A stretch of 64,000 nt of DNA from Actinomycetes bacterium (lineage in GTDB: Bacteria; Actinomycetota; Acidimicrobiia; Acidimicrobiales; Acidimicrobiaceae): the NCBI GenBank assembly GCA_021805205.1, contig JAJZFV010000043.1:235848-299847 (forward strand). Direction: 5' to 3'. A model generated the notes under the pieces. The model searched no databases. It was not told where the DNA came from and saw only the letters and a program-made list of their open reading frames with translations. Positions within the stretch are counted from its first letter, which is position 1, and the number at the start of each line of letters is the position of its first letter. A program made the translations under genes and the position numbers. This document shows positions 1 through 8,751 of this stretch, one piece after another.

Positions 1-1069
1 AAGAGATTCGATCCGCCAAGTGCTGAATCTCGGCCTTTTTACCCTGAGCCTGCTCAACCCGTGCTGCTATCCGAGCTACGAAGGTTTCTTTTCCAACCTT
101 TTGAGCCTTTACGGTCAAATGGCCTTCAACCACTACGGCACCGGCAATAACGCTCTCGCCGACACTTGCCACCTTTGGCTCTACTTCACCAGTTATCGAT
201 GGAGATGAAATCAAAGCACTTCCATCGGTGATAAGACCATCTACAGGAATTCGACTTCCCTCACGGAGCCTAAAAATCATCCCCTTAGAGATGGTTCGCG
301 CCTCGATGGTCGAGACCTCGCCGTCAACTTCGATCTCAACTATATCGTCGTCGAAGTTGACAAGGTCACTTAGGGCCAAACGGCTCCGTCGCTTTCCTCT
401 TGCCTCGATGTAACGACCCAGCAAGATTACGGTGATAATGACAGCGGCTGAATCAAAGTAGAGGCCGCCACCACCGGTACGAAAGATCTCACCGAAGCCA
501 GCCATGGCACGATACTTTGAACCGCCGTATCCCGCCCAAAATAGCTCATAGGTAGAGAAGAGGAAGGCAGATAAGGTCCCCACAGAGACCAAAGTGTCCA
601 TAGTTGCGTTCCTATGGCGCAGATTTAGCCAAGCACTTTTGTGAAATGCTCGCCCGAAGTAAAAGACGATTATCGCACTCATGGCAAAGACTACATACTG
701 CCAGTAGCTAAATTCCAATGTCGTAAACATTGAGACCGCTACCACCACGATCGACAATATGGCAGACGCCGCCAGATTTACTCGTAGTTTCTTAACCTCA
801 GAGTCGGTCCCAACAACGCTGCCAAAGTCGTTCTCGTCTCCAATTGAATTTGCGTCGTACCCTATCGAACGGATCGCCTCTATTAGATCGAGTTGATCGA
901 CGCTTCCTTTTTTGACCTCAACCAGTGCCCTCTCCGTAGCAAAGTTGACACTCGCAGTTGCACCATCTATCTTGTTTAGCTTTTTCTCGATACGCGCTGC
1001 GCACGAGGCACAGGTCATACCTTTAATGCCAAGATCGATATGAACGATCTCGTCTCCAACTGCTTTCAT
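1..1069 (-). CDS. copA: Copper-translocating P-type ATPase, N-terminal part (cut by window edge)
   Basis: This is the first 356 codons of a P1B-type ATPase that pumps copper across the cytoplasmic membrane; the rest lies outside the window. Reading begins at an ATG at 1069. Residues 10-75 form a heavy-metal-associated domain with the GMTCASC metal site (Cys20, Cys23). About four hydrophobic segments follow, then the actuator domain with its TGE motif at residues 293-295. The phosphorylation motif DKTGT would lie beyond the edge and cannot be checked. It starts 11 bases after the copper chaperone gene, so the two form an operon. The ribosome-binding site is weak, which suggests coupling to copZ. 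No in-frame stop was seen up to base 1. Confidence 0.93.
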   Translation of the reverse strand, partial: MKAVGDEIVHIDLGIKGMTCASCAARIEKKLNKIDGATASVNFATERALVEVKKGSVDQLDLIEAIRSIGYDANSIGDENDFGSVVGTDSEVKKLRVNLAASAILSIVVVAVSMFTTLEFSYWQYVVFAMSAIIVFYFGRAFHKSAWLNLRHRNATMDTLVSVGTLSAFLFSTYELFWAGYGGSKYRAMAGFGEIFRTGGGGLYFDSAAVIITVILLGRYIEARGKRRSRLALSDLVNFDDDIVEIEVDGEVSTIEARTISKGMIFRLREGSRIPVDGLITDGSALISSPSITGEVEPKVASVGESVIAGAVVVEGHLTVKAQKVGKETFVARIAARVEQAQGKKAEIQHLADRIS

Positions 1070-1080
1070 AGCTTCGCCAA

Positions 1081-1287
1081 TCAGGCGACTACGACTTCGT
1101 AGCCCGCTTCTTCAACCGCTGCAACGATCTCTGCGTCGCTATATCCATCACCGACAACTTTGAGGGTCTTCTCATCTAGCGACACCGATACTTCACTAAC
1201 GCCTTGTACCTTCTCGACCTCTTCGGTAACGGCATTGACACAGTGGCCACAGGTCATTCCTTCAACTTGATAGATCTTCTCTGCCAT
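1081..1287 (-). CDS. copZ: Copper chaperone, CopZ-like HMA-domain protein
   Basis: A 68-residue single-domain heavy-metal-associated protein that would bind Cu(I) and hand it to the neighbouring ATPase. The binding loop GMTCGHC places Cys13 and Cys16 as ligands. The length is normal for CopZ/Atx1-like chaperones. The start is an ATG with an AAGGA sequence seven bases upstream. It is the first gene of a copZ-copA operon. Whether it is specific for copper rather than another soft metal is inferred from its partner, whose HMA motif is of the copper type. Confidence 0.93.
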   Translation of the reverse strand: MAEKIYQVEGMTCGHCVNAVTEEVEKVQGVSEVSVSLDEKTLKVVGDGYSDAEIVAAVEEAGYEVVVA

Positions 1288-1331
1288 CTCTAATTCCTTC
1301 TAAATAACTTCAAAACTGCTTATAGAACCAA

Positions 1332-1337
1332 ATTATA
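1332..1337 (-). promoter_or_regulatory. Putative -10 box of copZA
   Basis: A perfect TATAAT on the minus strand lies about 45 bases upstream of the copZ start. No convincing -35 hexamer is visible at normal spacing, as is common for promoters switched by a MerR- or CsoR-type copper regulator. The assignment rests on the hexamer and its position only. Confidence 0.4.
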
Positions 1338-1386
1338 CGCTCAAGAATAACAAAATTGTGGAGGTCAGATGTCACAGCATCGGCAG

Positions 1387-3042
1387 CTAGTCGACTGATG
1401 TCAAACGGGAGGAGTCACTTGCGCTCTTGGCGTGATAGGAACTTCTTGTATTTGGTGATGATTCAACGTGGCTAAAGCCAAGTTCGTAGCCGTAGTCGCG
1501 GATCTCAGCAAACTCTCGAGGAAGATACCAACGTGCAACAGCTGCGTGCTTTTTGGTCGGACGAAGGTATTGACCCACGGTCAAGATCGACACTCCAACG
1601 CTCCTGAGGTCGCGCATCGTGGCCTTGATCTCTTCCATCGTCTCGCCTAAGCCAACGATAATGCCGGACTTGGTAACCAGTCCATGGTTTGCAGCTCTAG
1701 CTAGGACAGTCAAAGAACGGGCATAACTCGCCTGAGGGCGAACGGCTCTTTGAAGTCTTAGCACAGTCTCGATGTTGTGGTTCAATACCTCGGGCCATGC
1801 ATCGAAGATAATCTTTTGCGAGTCAAAGTCTCCCTTGCAATCTGGGATCAACACCTCGACCTGACACCCACTTCGCTGTTCCTTGATAGCCAAGATAGTA
1901 TTGGCAAAGGCGGTGGCACCGCCATCTTCGAGATCGTCACGCGCTACCGCAGTAACCACTGCAAAGTCAAGGTTCATCTCGTCGACCGCTAGGGCGACTC
2001 GCGTCGCCTCTTCTGGATCAATAGGCTGTGGCTTATCGGTCTTTACTAGGCAGAAAGAGCAAGACCTGGTGCAATCTTCGCCGTTAATCATAAATGTCGC
2101 AGTACCTTCGCTCCAGCATTCGAAGATATTTGGACATCCCGCCTCTTCGCATACTGTAACCAGCGAGAGCGACCGCATGGTTGATCGTACGTCGTTGAAG
2201 TCTTCACCCATCTTGGCGTTCATCCTTAACCAATCTGGCTTTCTCGAGCGAAGGGTAACCGCAGTCGTTGCATCGACGCCGGCGCTAGCCAAACGACGAT
2301 CCATCGAACGACCACCTGTAACTTCCAGAGGAGCGGCCCTTTTTACTTGTGCTCGAGAGTCCTCTTCGATTGCCACCTCGTAGTAACCCTCACGCGACGA
2401 TGCGCCATAAAAGGTAGAGGCATCAAATTCAAAGACATCAGGGGCGATTGAGGCAACCTTAGCCACCACGTCTTCGATCTCAACCTTAATTCCCTCTTGC
2501 TCCATGGAGGTGACCTGGTACTCAGAGATTCCACAAGGGATTATGTGGCCAAACATATCCATATCGGTTGAGACATTCAGAGCAAAGCCATGCATTGAGC
2601 GTCCTCGCGTAACCCTAACTCCAATGGCTGCTATCTTGCGGAGATCTCCGTGGATCGAATTAACCCAAACACCTGGATATCCTTCATTTCTAAATGCGGT
2701 TATCCCAAATGCAGCTAGGGTTCGAATGATCGTCTCTTCGATACGATTTACAAAACGAGGAACGGCATTGGTGTTCGAGGCGACATCAACGATAAAGTAT
2801 CCCACTAGCTGACCCGGACCGTGATACGTTACGTCACCACCGCGATCAACGTCAACTACCGTTGCCCCGACCGACGCGGGATCCACCAGAATATTTTCTC
2901 GCTTGGCACGCACTCCCATGGTGTAAACGTGTGGGTGTTCCAGCAATAGCAGATAGTTGTTGGAAGAGTGATCCATCAACCGATGTTGGAGGTCAAGCGC
3001 CTCGGGGTAAGTCACCTTTGAAAGCCATCTGACTTCGAGCAT
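1387..3042 (-). CDS. lipB-lipA: Fused octanoyltransferase-lipoyl synthase (LipB-LipA)
   Basis: One 551-residue frame carries both steps of de novo lipoate assembly. Residues 1 to about 220 are LipB, which moves octanoate from acyl carrier protein to the lipoyl domain: the HPHVYTMG segment, Lys136 and the acyl-accepting Cys170 (PCGISEYQ) match the catalytic pair of E. coli LipB. After a linker of about 40 residues comes LipA, the radical-SAM sulfur-insertion enzyme, with the auxiliary cluster cysteines 298, 303 and 309, the radical-SAM cysteines 324, 328 and 331 (CTRSCSFC) and the terminal RSSYHA element. The ATG start follows a GGAGGA site. The gene sits downstream of the E2/E3 genes whose lipoyl domain is the likely substrate, separated from them by a terminator. 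LipB and LipA are normally separate proteins. Confidence 0.95.
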   Translation of the reverse strand: MLEVRWLSKVTYPEALDLQHRLMDHSSNNYLLLLEHPHVYTMGVRAKRENILVDPASVGATVVDVDRGGDVTYHGPGQLVGYFIVDVASNTNAVPRFVNRIEETIIRTLAAFGITAFRNEGYPGVWVNSIHGDLRKIAAIGVRVTRGRSMHGFALNVSTDMDMFGHIIPCGISEYQVTSMEQEGIKVEIEDVVAKVASIAPDVFEFDASTFYGASSREGYYEVAIEEDSRAQVKRAAPLEVTGGRSMDRRLASAGVDATTAVTLRSRKPDWLRMNAKMGEDFNDVRSTMRSLSLVTVCEEAGCPNIFECWSEGTATFMINGEDCTRSCSFCLVKTDKPQPIDPEEATRVALAVDEMNLDFAVVTAVARDDLEDGGATAFANTILAIKEQRSGCQVEVLIPDCKGDFDSQKIIFDAWPEVLNHNIETVLRLQRAVRPQASYARSLTVLARAANHGLVTKSGIIVGLGETMEEIKATMRDLRSVGVSILTVGQYLRPTKKHAAVARWYLPREFAEIRDYGYELGFSHVESSPNTRSSYHAKSASDSSRLTSVD

Positions 3043-3105
3043 GGGTCCTCCTTGGTCAATTTGTAAAAATTTAGCGGGAAAAATTTCGCATTATTAAACG
3101 AAAAA

Positions 3106-3155
3106 GCGCTATGGAAGATAGCCTACCCGAGCAGGGGGGCCAAATTCCATAGCGC
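3106..3155 (-). terminator. Rho-independent terminator after lpdA-sucB
   Basis: An 11-bp perfect stem (GCGCTATGGAA pairing with TTCCATAGCGC) encloses further GC pairing and, read on the minus strand, is followed by a run of five T. It lies just after the stop of the E2 gene and before the lipB-lipA start, so the lipoate gene probably has its own promoter. Confidence 0.85.
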
Positions 3156-3170
3156 AAAATCACTACGGGA

Positions 3171-4652
3171 CTAGAACTCTTGTGCCCAGTTCCAAGTTTC
3201 GATGATCTCTTTCATTCGAGCCAAGAACGCAGCGGCATAAGCCCCGTCGATAACTCGATGGTCGAATGCAATCGCCAGGATTCCGACCGAGTGAATCGCG
3301 ATACTCTCCGAGCCATCAGGTAGAGCCACAACAACCGGCTTACGCTTTACACCATCGGTCGAGAGGATCGCAACCTGAGGTTGATTGATAATTGGATAGG
3401 TGATGAATGTACCAAACGGGCCTGGATTGGTGATCGTAAATGTACCACCGGAGAGCTCGTCGGCGTTTAGTCGCTTGGTTCTGGCTCGAGTCGCAAGATC
3501 GCGAATCTCTCTTGCCAATCCTTTGAGTCGCTTTTGATCCGCGTTATGGATTACGGGGGCGATAAGTCCCTCAAGCTCCAGATCAACTGCGATCGAAAGG
3601 TTCAAGTCACGATGGATAATGAGCTCATCTTCACCAACTGAGGCATTCAAGTTCTTGTAAGTTCGAAGTGCTTCGACAGTCGCTCGAGCCAAAAATGGCA
3701 AGTAGGTAAGAGTGAATCCCTCTTCCTGCTTGAACGAATCACGAAGCAAATTACGAACCTTCTCTACATTTTCGTAATCGACCTCGATCGAGACCAGGGT
3801 ATGGGCTGAAGTTGCCTTCGAGCGCACCATATGCTCGGCCGTCCGACGTCGAATGTTATTGAAGGGAACGACTTCGTCCCGGCTGGAAGCCGAGATAGGG
3901 GCATATGCCGCTGGCCTTGAAGTCGGAGCCTCTGCTGGAAGTGGCCGAGGTGCTACTGCCTGAGAGGTAGGAACTGGGGCTGGGGCAGGTTGAACAGCTT
4001 GCACAACTTGCGGGGCAGCTTCAGCCACAACACGAGGCTGTTGCGGGGTTGTCTGCGCAACTGTGTCGAGATAATTCAATACATCCGACCGAGTTATTCG
4101 ACCACCGGCACCGGTTCCAACGATCCTCGTTACATCTAGATTGTTTTCATCGATAAGCCTTCGGACTACTGGCGACAGAACGATTCCTTCGAGATCTGCG
4201 CGGCTCTCCGCCAAAGGAGCTGAGGCAGGAGCTTGAAACGCTGGCGGCGGTGGCGTAACCACTTGTGGAGCTACCGGAGCTGGGGCTGGCGGCGGTGGCG
4301 TAGTAACCACTTGTGGAGCTACCGGGGCTGGTGCTGGCGTGGGGGCTTGCTCTACAACTTGAGCCTCGACCACTTGCTCTGGGGCAGGGGCTGGTGCAGG
4401 GGCTGGTGAGGCATCTGCACTCTCTGATACGACAGCAAGCACCGTACCAACTGATACGGTATCGCCCTCTTCTGCCAAGATCTTCGTCAGATATCCAGAG
4501 GCACTAGAGGGAACCTCTGAGTCAACCTTATCGGTAGACACCTCAAAGAGAACTTCGTCGATCGCGACAAAGTCACCTACCTTCTTTAGCCATTTTGTGA
4601 TTGTTCCCTCGGTTACTGTTTCACCGAGTTGTGGCATAGTAATTTCAGCCAA
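3171..4652 (-). CDS. sucB: 2-oxoacid dehydrogenase E2 component (dihydrolipoamide acyltransferase)
   Basis: E2 core subunit of a 2-oxoglutarate or branched-chain/pyruvate dehydrogenase complex; it carries the lipoyl arm and transfers the acyl group to CoA. I place the start at a TTG (4652) eight bases after AGGAAGGGG, overlapping the end of lpdA, which gives 493 residues; an upstream TTG at 4694 is possible but lacks a site. The lipoyl domain occupies residues 1-80 with the lipoylated Lys42 (STDKVDSE). A Pro/Ala-rich linker with a 15-residue repeat follows, then the peripheral-subunit-binding domain (SPVVRRLIDE), then the catalytic domain ending in the DHRVIDG active-site motif. No E1 gene is present here, so substrate class is not proven. 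Confidence 0.9.
   Translation of the reverse strand: MAEITMPQLGETVTEGTITKWLKKVGDFVAIDEVLFEVSTDKVDSEVPSSASGYLTKILAEEGDTVSVGTVLAVVSESADASPAPAPAPAPEQVVEAQVVEQAPTPAPAPVAPQVVTTPPPPAPAPVAPQVVTPPPPAFQAPASAPLAESRADLEGIVLSPVVRRLIDENNLDVTRIVGTGAGGRITRSDVLNYLDTVAQTTPQQPRVVAEAAPQVVQAVQPAPAPVPTSQAVAPRPLPAEAPTSRPAAYAPISASSRDEVVPFNNIRRRTAEHMVRSKATSAHTLVSIEVDYENVEKVRNLLRDSFKQEEGFTLTYLPFLARATVEALRTYKNLNASVGEDELIIHRDLNLSIAVDLELEGLIAPVIHNADQKRLKGLAREIRDLATRARTKRLNADELSGGTFTITNPGPFGTFITYPIINQPQVAILSTDGVKRKPVVVALPDGSESIAIHSVGILAIAFDHRVIDGAYAAAFLARMKEIIETWNWAQEF
4241..4337. repeat. 45-bp tandem direct repeat in the E2 linker
   Basis: Two near-identical copies with a 45-base period encode the APAPVAPQVVTPPPP-type linker of the E2 protein. 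Such swinging-arm linkers are flexible and commonly vary in repeat number through slippage. Confidence 0.8.
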
Positions 4653-6045
4653 CGTGAAGACCCCTTCCTGTAAGTGCAATAACTGTCTCGCCAAATGTTT
4701 CGGAGAGCGTTGGGTGCGGTTGAATGAATGCAGCGACCTCGTCTACGTTTGCCTCCCAGTTAACTGCGAGATATCCCATTCCGAGCTGTTCGGTTACCCA
4801 AGGTCCGGCCATATGAACCCCTAAGATCCGTCCACCACTTCCATCGGGATTTCGTTCTGCAACGATCTTTACGAGACCCTCGGTCTCACCGATGATTCGA
4901 GCTCGAGAGTTTCCTCCAAAAGGATCCTTCTTAACGACTACGTCGTATCCAGCAGCCTTAGCTCCTTCTTCAGTGAGACCGGCAAAGGCTACTTCGGGGT
5001 GGGTATAGATACACCACGGTACGTTTTGATAGTCAACTGGAAGAGTTTTTTCTCCAAGTATCGTCTTGATTGCCACGATTGCCTCTGCGAAGCCGACGTG
5101 GGCTAATTGAGCGGTTGCCACTAGGTCTCCGATTGCATAAACACCAGCTTCACTGGTTTGCATCAAAGAGTCGACTTCAACAAATCCTCTTTGGTCCACC
5201 TTCACCGCAGCGTTCCCGCCAAGTAGGTTATCGCTATAGGGGCGACGACCAATCGACATGATCACTTTTTCAACGTGGACGCTATTGCCGTCACCGAAAA
5301 ATACATTGGCGCCAGTCTCAGTTAGCACGTGGCCGGTCACTGAAACACCAGTGTGCATCGCGATTCCACGCTTGCGAAAAGATCGTATGACGACGTCAGC
5401 GACGTCTTTGTCACAGCCTGCCAAAAGGGAGGGTAGGGCCTCGATAATGGTAACTGCAACACCTAGGTCGCTCATAAGCGATGCAAACTCACATCCGATA
5501 GCGCCGCCACCGATGATAGCAACGCTCTTTGGAAGTTCCCGCATTGAGAGGACTTCATCCGAGGTTATAATCGTCTCACCGTCGATATCAAATCCAGGTA
5601 TGGTTCTAGGTACCGAGCCCGAAGCCAAAATTACCGAGTCGCCAACGACCTCTTCGCCGTTGCTAACCGAGACGAGGCCATCACCTAGATAGGTTCCAGT
5701 TCCCTCGATGATCTCGATCTTTCGTCCCTTCATGAGGCCGGAAAGACCCTTCCAAAGCTGATCGACTACCTTTTGCTTTCGGTCTTGTGTGATCGAAAAG
5801 TCGATAGTTGGCTCGGACGAGAAGATACCAAATTCTTTAGCGCCAACGACGCTTCTGTAAGTCGCGGCGCTCTCTAGAAACTCTTTAGCCGGAATGCAAC
5901 CTCTATGAAGGCAGGTGCCACCGACCTTCTCCTTTTCCACAACGCAGACACTCAGTCCAGCACTAGCACCATATAAGGCCGCTGCATAACCACCTGGACC
6001 ACCGCCGACAATAACGACGTCATAATTTTTCGCCGTCGGAATCAC
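4645..6045 (-). CDS. lpdA: Dihydrolipoamide dehydrogenase (E3)
   Basis: FAD- and NAD-dependent enzyme that reoxidises the dihydrolipoyl arm of 2-oxoacid dehydrogenase or glycine cleavage complexes. At 466 residues it is of normal length. The N-terminal FAD-binding GGGPGG, the redox-active disulfide GGTCLHRGC, the second dinucleotide-binding GGGAIG and the C-terminal His-Glu pair in HPTLSE are all present. The start is uncertain: a GTG at 6045 directly abuts GGAG, no other standard start lies upstream before a stop, and none occurs for several codons downstream. It overlaps the E2 start by eight bases, so E3 and E2 are translationally coupled. Confidence 0.93.
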   Translation of the reverse strand: MIPTAKNYDVVIVGGGPGGYAAALYGASAGLSVCVVEKEKVGGTCLHRGCIPAKEFLESAATYRSVVGAKEFGIFSSEPTIDFSITQDRKQKVVDQLWKGLSGLMKGRKIEIIEGTGTYLGDGLVSVSNGEEVVGDSVILASGSVPRTIPGFDIDGETIITSDEVLSMRELPKSVAIIGGGAIGCEFASLMSDLGVAVTIIEALPSLLAGCDKDVADVVIRSFRKRGIAMHTGVSVTGHVLTETGANVFFGDGNSVHVEKVIMSIGRRPYSDNLLGGNAAVKVDQRGFVEVDSLMQTSEAGVYAIGDLVATAQLAHVGFAEAIVAIKTILGEKTLPVDYQNVPWCIYTHPEVAFAGLTEEGAKAAGYDVVVKKDPFGGNSRARIIGETEGLVKIVAERNPDGSGGRILGVHMAGPWVTEQLGMGYLAVNWEANVDEVAAFIQPHPTLSETFGETVIALTGRGLHVG

Positions 6046-6078
6046 CTCCGCACTCTCTACACATCATGAAACCAAATC

Positions 6079-6107
6079 GTCACTTGATCCATTTCGGTCA
6101 AAGTGAC
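6079..6107. promoter_or_regulatory. Imperfect inverted repeat upstream of lpdA
   Basis: GTCACTTGATC and GGTCAAAGTGAC form an 11-bp imperfect inverted repeat between rnhB and lpdA. It could be an operator for the E3-E2 operon or a weak terminator for rnhB. A second short repeat (TTTCAAC/GTTGAAA) lies at 6114-6138. Confidence 0.35.
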
Positions 6108-6166
6108 CTCTACTTTCAACTCATACTTTATGTTGAAAACTATACGATTGGCAAAACCGCCTCGCC

Positions 6167-6850
6167 TTATTGATCTTTTTGCTCAAAAAGTATCATCTGG
6201 CCATCTTCAATACTCCCCAAGGATTGGTCCTCAGCACAATCGATAAAGGGTCGAGCAAACGACCAGCTTCTTCGATGGATAGCTGAGAGGCCATAAATAT
6301 CGATTGAGGCGCGATGGCGGCTCGAAGGATAACCAACGTTCGAACTAAAGTTCCAGAACGGGTAGTCATCATCTAAATCAGCCATAACTCGATCCCGATG
6401 CACCTTTGCTACAATGCTCGCCGATGCAATCACGGCATTTCTACGGTCACCACCAACGATAGTTACAACCGCCGAATCGCTCCTATTTAGGTAGTCGTGC
6501 TTACCATCGAGGAGCAAGAGCGCCGGCAGACGTGGCATCTCGATCGCAGCGATCGCCCGTTTTGCCCCTTCAGTCAAAGCTTTAGCGAGACCAACGTCGT
6601 CGATCTCTAAATTTGAAACTGAACCTATCCCAACTTCAAAGTAGCCACCGATTATCTCTACCGCTGACTCGCGTCTCCTTCGGCTGAGCCTCTTGGAGTC
6701 GTCAACATAAAGCTCAATTTTCTCATCTAAGAATCTAACCAAGTTATCGACTCGAATTGCGGCAGCACCAACTACTAAAGGGCCGGCCCACGAGCCACGA
6801 CCAACCTCATCGATTCCAACTATCCAATCTGAAGACGACAGGACGCTCAT
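6167..6850 (-). CDS. rnhB: Ribonuclease HII
   Basis: Removes RNA from RNA-DNA hybrids and single ribonucleotides misincorporated in DNA. I chose the ATG at 6850 because AAGGGA sits just upstream; a TTG at 6877 would add nine residues. The protein then has 227 residues. The DEVGRG motif at residues 14-19 supplies the first two metal-binding acids, LLLLDGKHDY the third, and ASIVAKVHRD is the conserved helix of type 2 enzymes; the SSRHRASI...HRRSW tail is also typical. It follows the cyclase gene on the same strand and could be co-transcribed with it. Confidence 0.93.
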   Translation of the reverse strand: MSVLSSSDWIVGIDEVGRGSWAGPLVVGAAAIRVDNLVRFLDEKIELYVDDSKRLSRRRRESAVEIIGGYFEVGIGSVSNLEIDDVGLAKALTEGAKRAIAAIEMPRLPALLLLDGKHDYLNRSDSAVVTIVGGDRRNAVIASASIVAKVHRDRVMADLDDDYPFWNFSSNVGYPSSRHRASIDIYGLSAIHRRSWSFARPFIDCAEDQSLGSIEDGQMILFEQKDQ

Positions 6851-6886
6851 AAAATCCCTTGAAGTATCATCAATCAAATCTTGAAC

Positions 6887-7972
6887 CTACTTGGTATTTT
6901 CGATTATCGCAGGGGGCAGTCTACGGATCACACTTAGATCGACCACGCCTATATCCTTCAGTTCTCGGGGTTTGAGTGATTTGGCGGTGAAGAGGCCGCT
7001 TTCAAGGGCCATATCACCGACTATGCGGGTAGCGAGTGTGGTACCGGGCGCTGCGATATTTACAATGCGCGATGCAGTGTTGACAACCGATCCGTAGTAA
7101 TCACCGTCCTGCACCAAAACCTCACCATAGGATAGACCGCCTCGCACATTACTTATTTGTGCGTCTCTGGAGTAGTACTCAGCTAGTTCGAGTGCTATCG
7201 CGCAAGCTTTTACTGGTGACTCGACCACAAACATTACCTCATCGCCGATCATCTTCACGACCCTGCCATTATGGCGGGAAACAACCTCAAAGCTAACCTC
7301 CTCGAACTTGCCCACTACATGGGAAAGTTCATCGATCGAAAGCTGCTGCGATATCACAGTAAATCCAACTAAATCCAAGAATCCAACCGCTAAAGTTCTA
7401 AGGCTCACATCTTTGGCACCGCTATCAATCGCTATGAGAGCTCTAGTAGATGCCGCGTGAAGGTGCCTAAGCCACGTATAAACGAGCAGCTGTGGAATAG
7501 TAGGAACGGTTGAAGAAGAGTACCTGGTGAAGCGATCTGCAAGCGTTATAGGGTCTGATGAGACCTCATCGTCCGAAATGTCCTTGAAGGCAGAAGAGGC
7601 TACGATTTCGGCCTCTGCGAAACGCGCCATGGACGAACCCATTACCCGTGCCAACTGAAGTGCTGACGAGGTGGAGATGTTTCCTTCAGCAACTATCGCC
7701 TTCAACGAATAGGCAGCATCTAGGTCAACTTCGGTAAAGATAGCTTCATCATCACGAAAGTCACGAAAGCCAAGGGCGCGCCACAAACGCCTAATAATCG
7801 AGAGATCGAGGCCCACTTTTTCGGCGATCTCAACGGCGGTATAGCGGAGCTTGGACGAACCTAGAAGCTGATCGATCGCCAAAAAGTGCAAGGAACCGTC
7901 TGCGGCCGCCGCATAGATTTCGTCGTCGTGAAATCCGCGTTCACGCAATAAATCGAGCAATCGCTGAGGCAC
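6887..7972 (-). CDS. Class III adenylate cyclase with N-terminal regulatory domain
   Basis: Makes cAMP from ATP. The GTG at 7972 lies six bases after a perfect GGAGGAG and is preferred over the TTG at 7987; this gives 361 residues. Residues 1 to about 185 are helical and resemble the autoinhibitory, pH-sensing N-domain known from mycobacterial Rv1264-type cyclases, although that match is by eye. The catalytic domain has metal-binding Asp200 (FLDLVGFT) and Asp244 (MIGDE), substrate Lys240, and the transition-state residues Asn298 and Arg302 (VNTASR). No transmembrane segment is visible, so the enzyme is cytoplasmic. It is divergent from cofC. Confidence 0.88.
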   Translation of the reverse strand: MPQRLLDLLRERGFHDDEIYAAAADGSLHFLAIDQLLGSSKLRYTAVEIAEKVGLDLSIIRRLWRALGFRDFRDDEAIFTEVDLDAAYSLKAIVAEGNISTSSALQLARVMGSSMARFAEAEIVASSAFKDISDDEVSSDPITLADRFTRYSSSTVPTIPQLLVYTWLRHLHAASTRALIAIDSGAKDVSLRTLAVGFLDLVGFTVISQQLSIDELSHVVGKFEEVSFEVVSRHNGRVVKMIGDEVMFVVESPVKACAIALELAEYYSRDAQISNVRGGLSYGEVLVQDGDYYGSVVNTASRIVNIAAPGTTLATRIVGDMALESGLFTAKSLKPRELKDIGVVDLSVIRRLPPAIIENTK

Positions 7973-8073
7973 AACGTGCTCCTCCAAAACCCCACCCCCT
8001 TTACTACCTAAGATAGCGACTAGATAGATTCAAACGAATAGATTCCATGACTTTTATGCTCTAAGTGTTACCT

Positions 8074-8751
8074 ATGCCAAATGACCGATTATCAATTGAC
8101 ACCGCCTTCGCTACCGACAAGAGGTTAATCCTCATACCCGTACGTAGCTTTGAAGTGGGCAAGAGTCGCCTTGGTGAAATCTCAGCCACTAATCGGCGTC
8201 GACTGTTGGCTAATCTCGCCGAGGGAGTGATAACTGGCCTGGAAGAGATTGCAAGAAGAGTGGTTGTTACCACCACCGACGAAGTCGCTAAATGGGGCCA
8301 AAATCTTGGCTGCCTAACAATCGTTACCTCGAGTCCCCTAAATCAAGCACTAAGGGAAGCTCTCGAGGAGTTTGGAGCCTCCGGAGGATATGGAGTTGTT
8401 ATGGGTGACATAGCATTAGCTTCGAGACCATCCCTCGCTCAAGCCGTCTCATCGAGGACGCCTTTGGTAACGTGTGATCGTCTTAGAGCGGGAACTTCGA
8501 TCGTAACAATTCCGTCTGAAAAGGTGATCGACTTCAAGTTCGGAGAGGACTCATTCAAGTCGCATATAAAAGAAATAATGCGACACTTTTCATTTACTAA
8601 AGTCTCCCAGGCGAACAAGAATACGATCGACATCGATAGCATCGAGGATCTTTTAGCCTTGCAAAAAGATAGCAACCTCTCCCAAGCGGAGCGGAAAAGG
8701 ATCGAGACGATGATCGAATTGACCACTAATGGAGCAAAGATTGACCTCTAA
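8074..8751 (+). CDS. cofC: 2-phospho-L-lactate/phosphoenolpyruvate guanylyltransferase
   Basis: Activates the phospho-three-carbon unit with GTP in coenzyme F420 biosynthesis (CofC in archaea, FbiD in actinobacteria). The protein has about 225 residues from an ATG at 8074; a GTG at 8065 is also possible and no clear ribosome-binding site marks either. The PVRSFEVGKSRL nucleotide-binding segment opens the domain, and DRLRAGTS near residue 145 is the later conserved loop. The region after this loop (DFKFGEDSF) is more divergent than usual. It overlaps the following deacetylase gene by 23 bases. Confidence 0.82.
   Translation: MPNDRLSIDTAFATDKRLILIPVRSFEVGKSRLGEISATNRRRLLANLAEGVITGLEEIARRVVVTTTDEVAKWGQNLGCLTIVTSSPLNQALREALEEFGASGGYGVVMGDIALASRPSLAQAVSSRTPLVTCDRLRAGTSIVTIPSEKVIDFKFGEDSFKSHIKEIMRHFSFTKVSQANKNTIDIDSIEDLLALQKDSNLSQAERKRIETMIELTTNGAKIDL

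Noticed and set aside
1883..2383. 166-codon plus-strand frame opposite lipB-lipA
   Set aside because: Lies wholly antisense to a gene with intact catalytic motifs, has no ribosome-binding site and reads as low-complexity Ser/Arg/Thr sequence.
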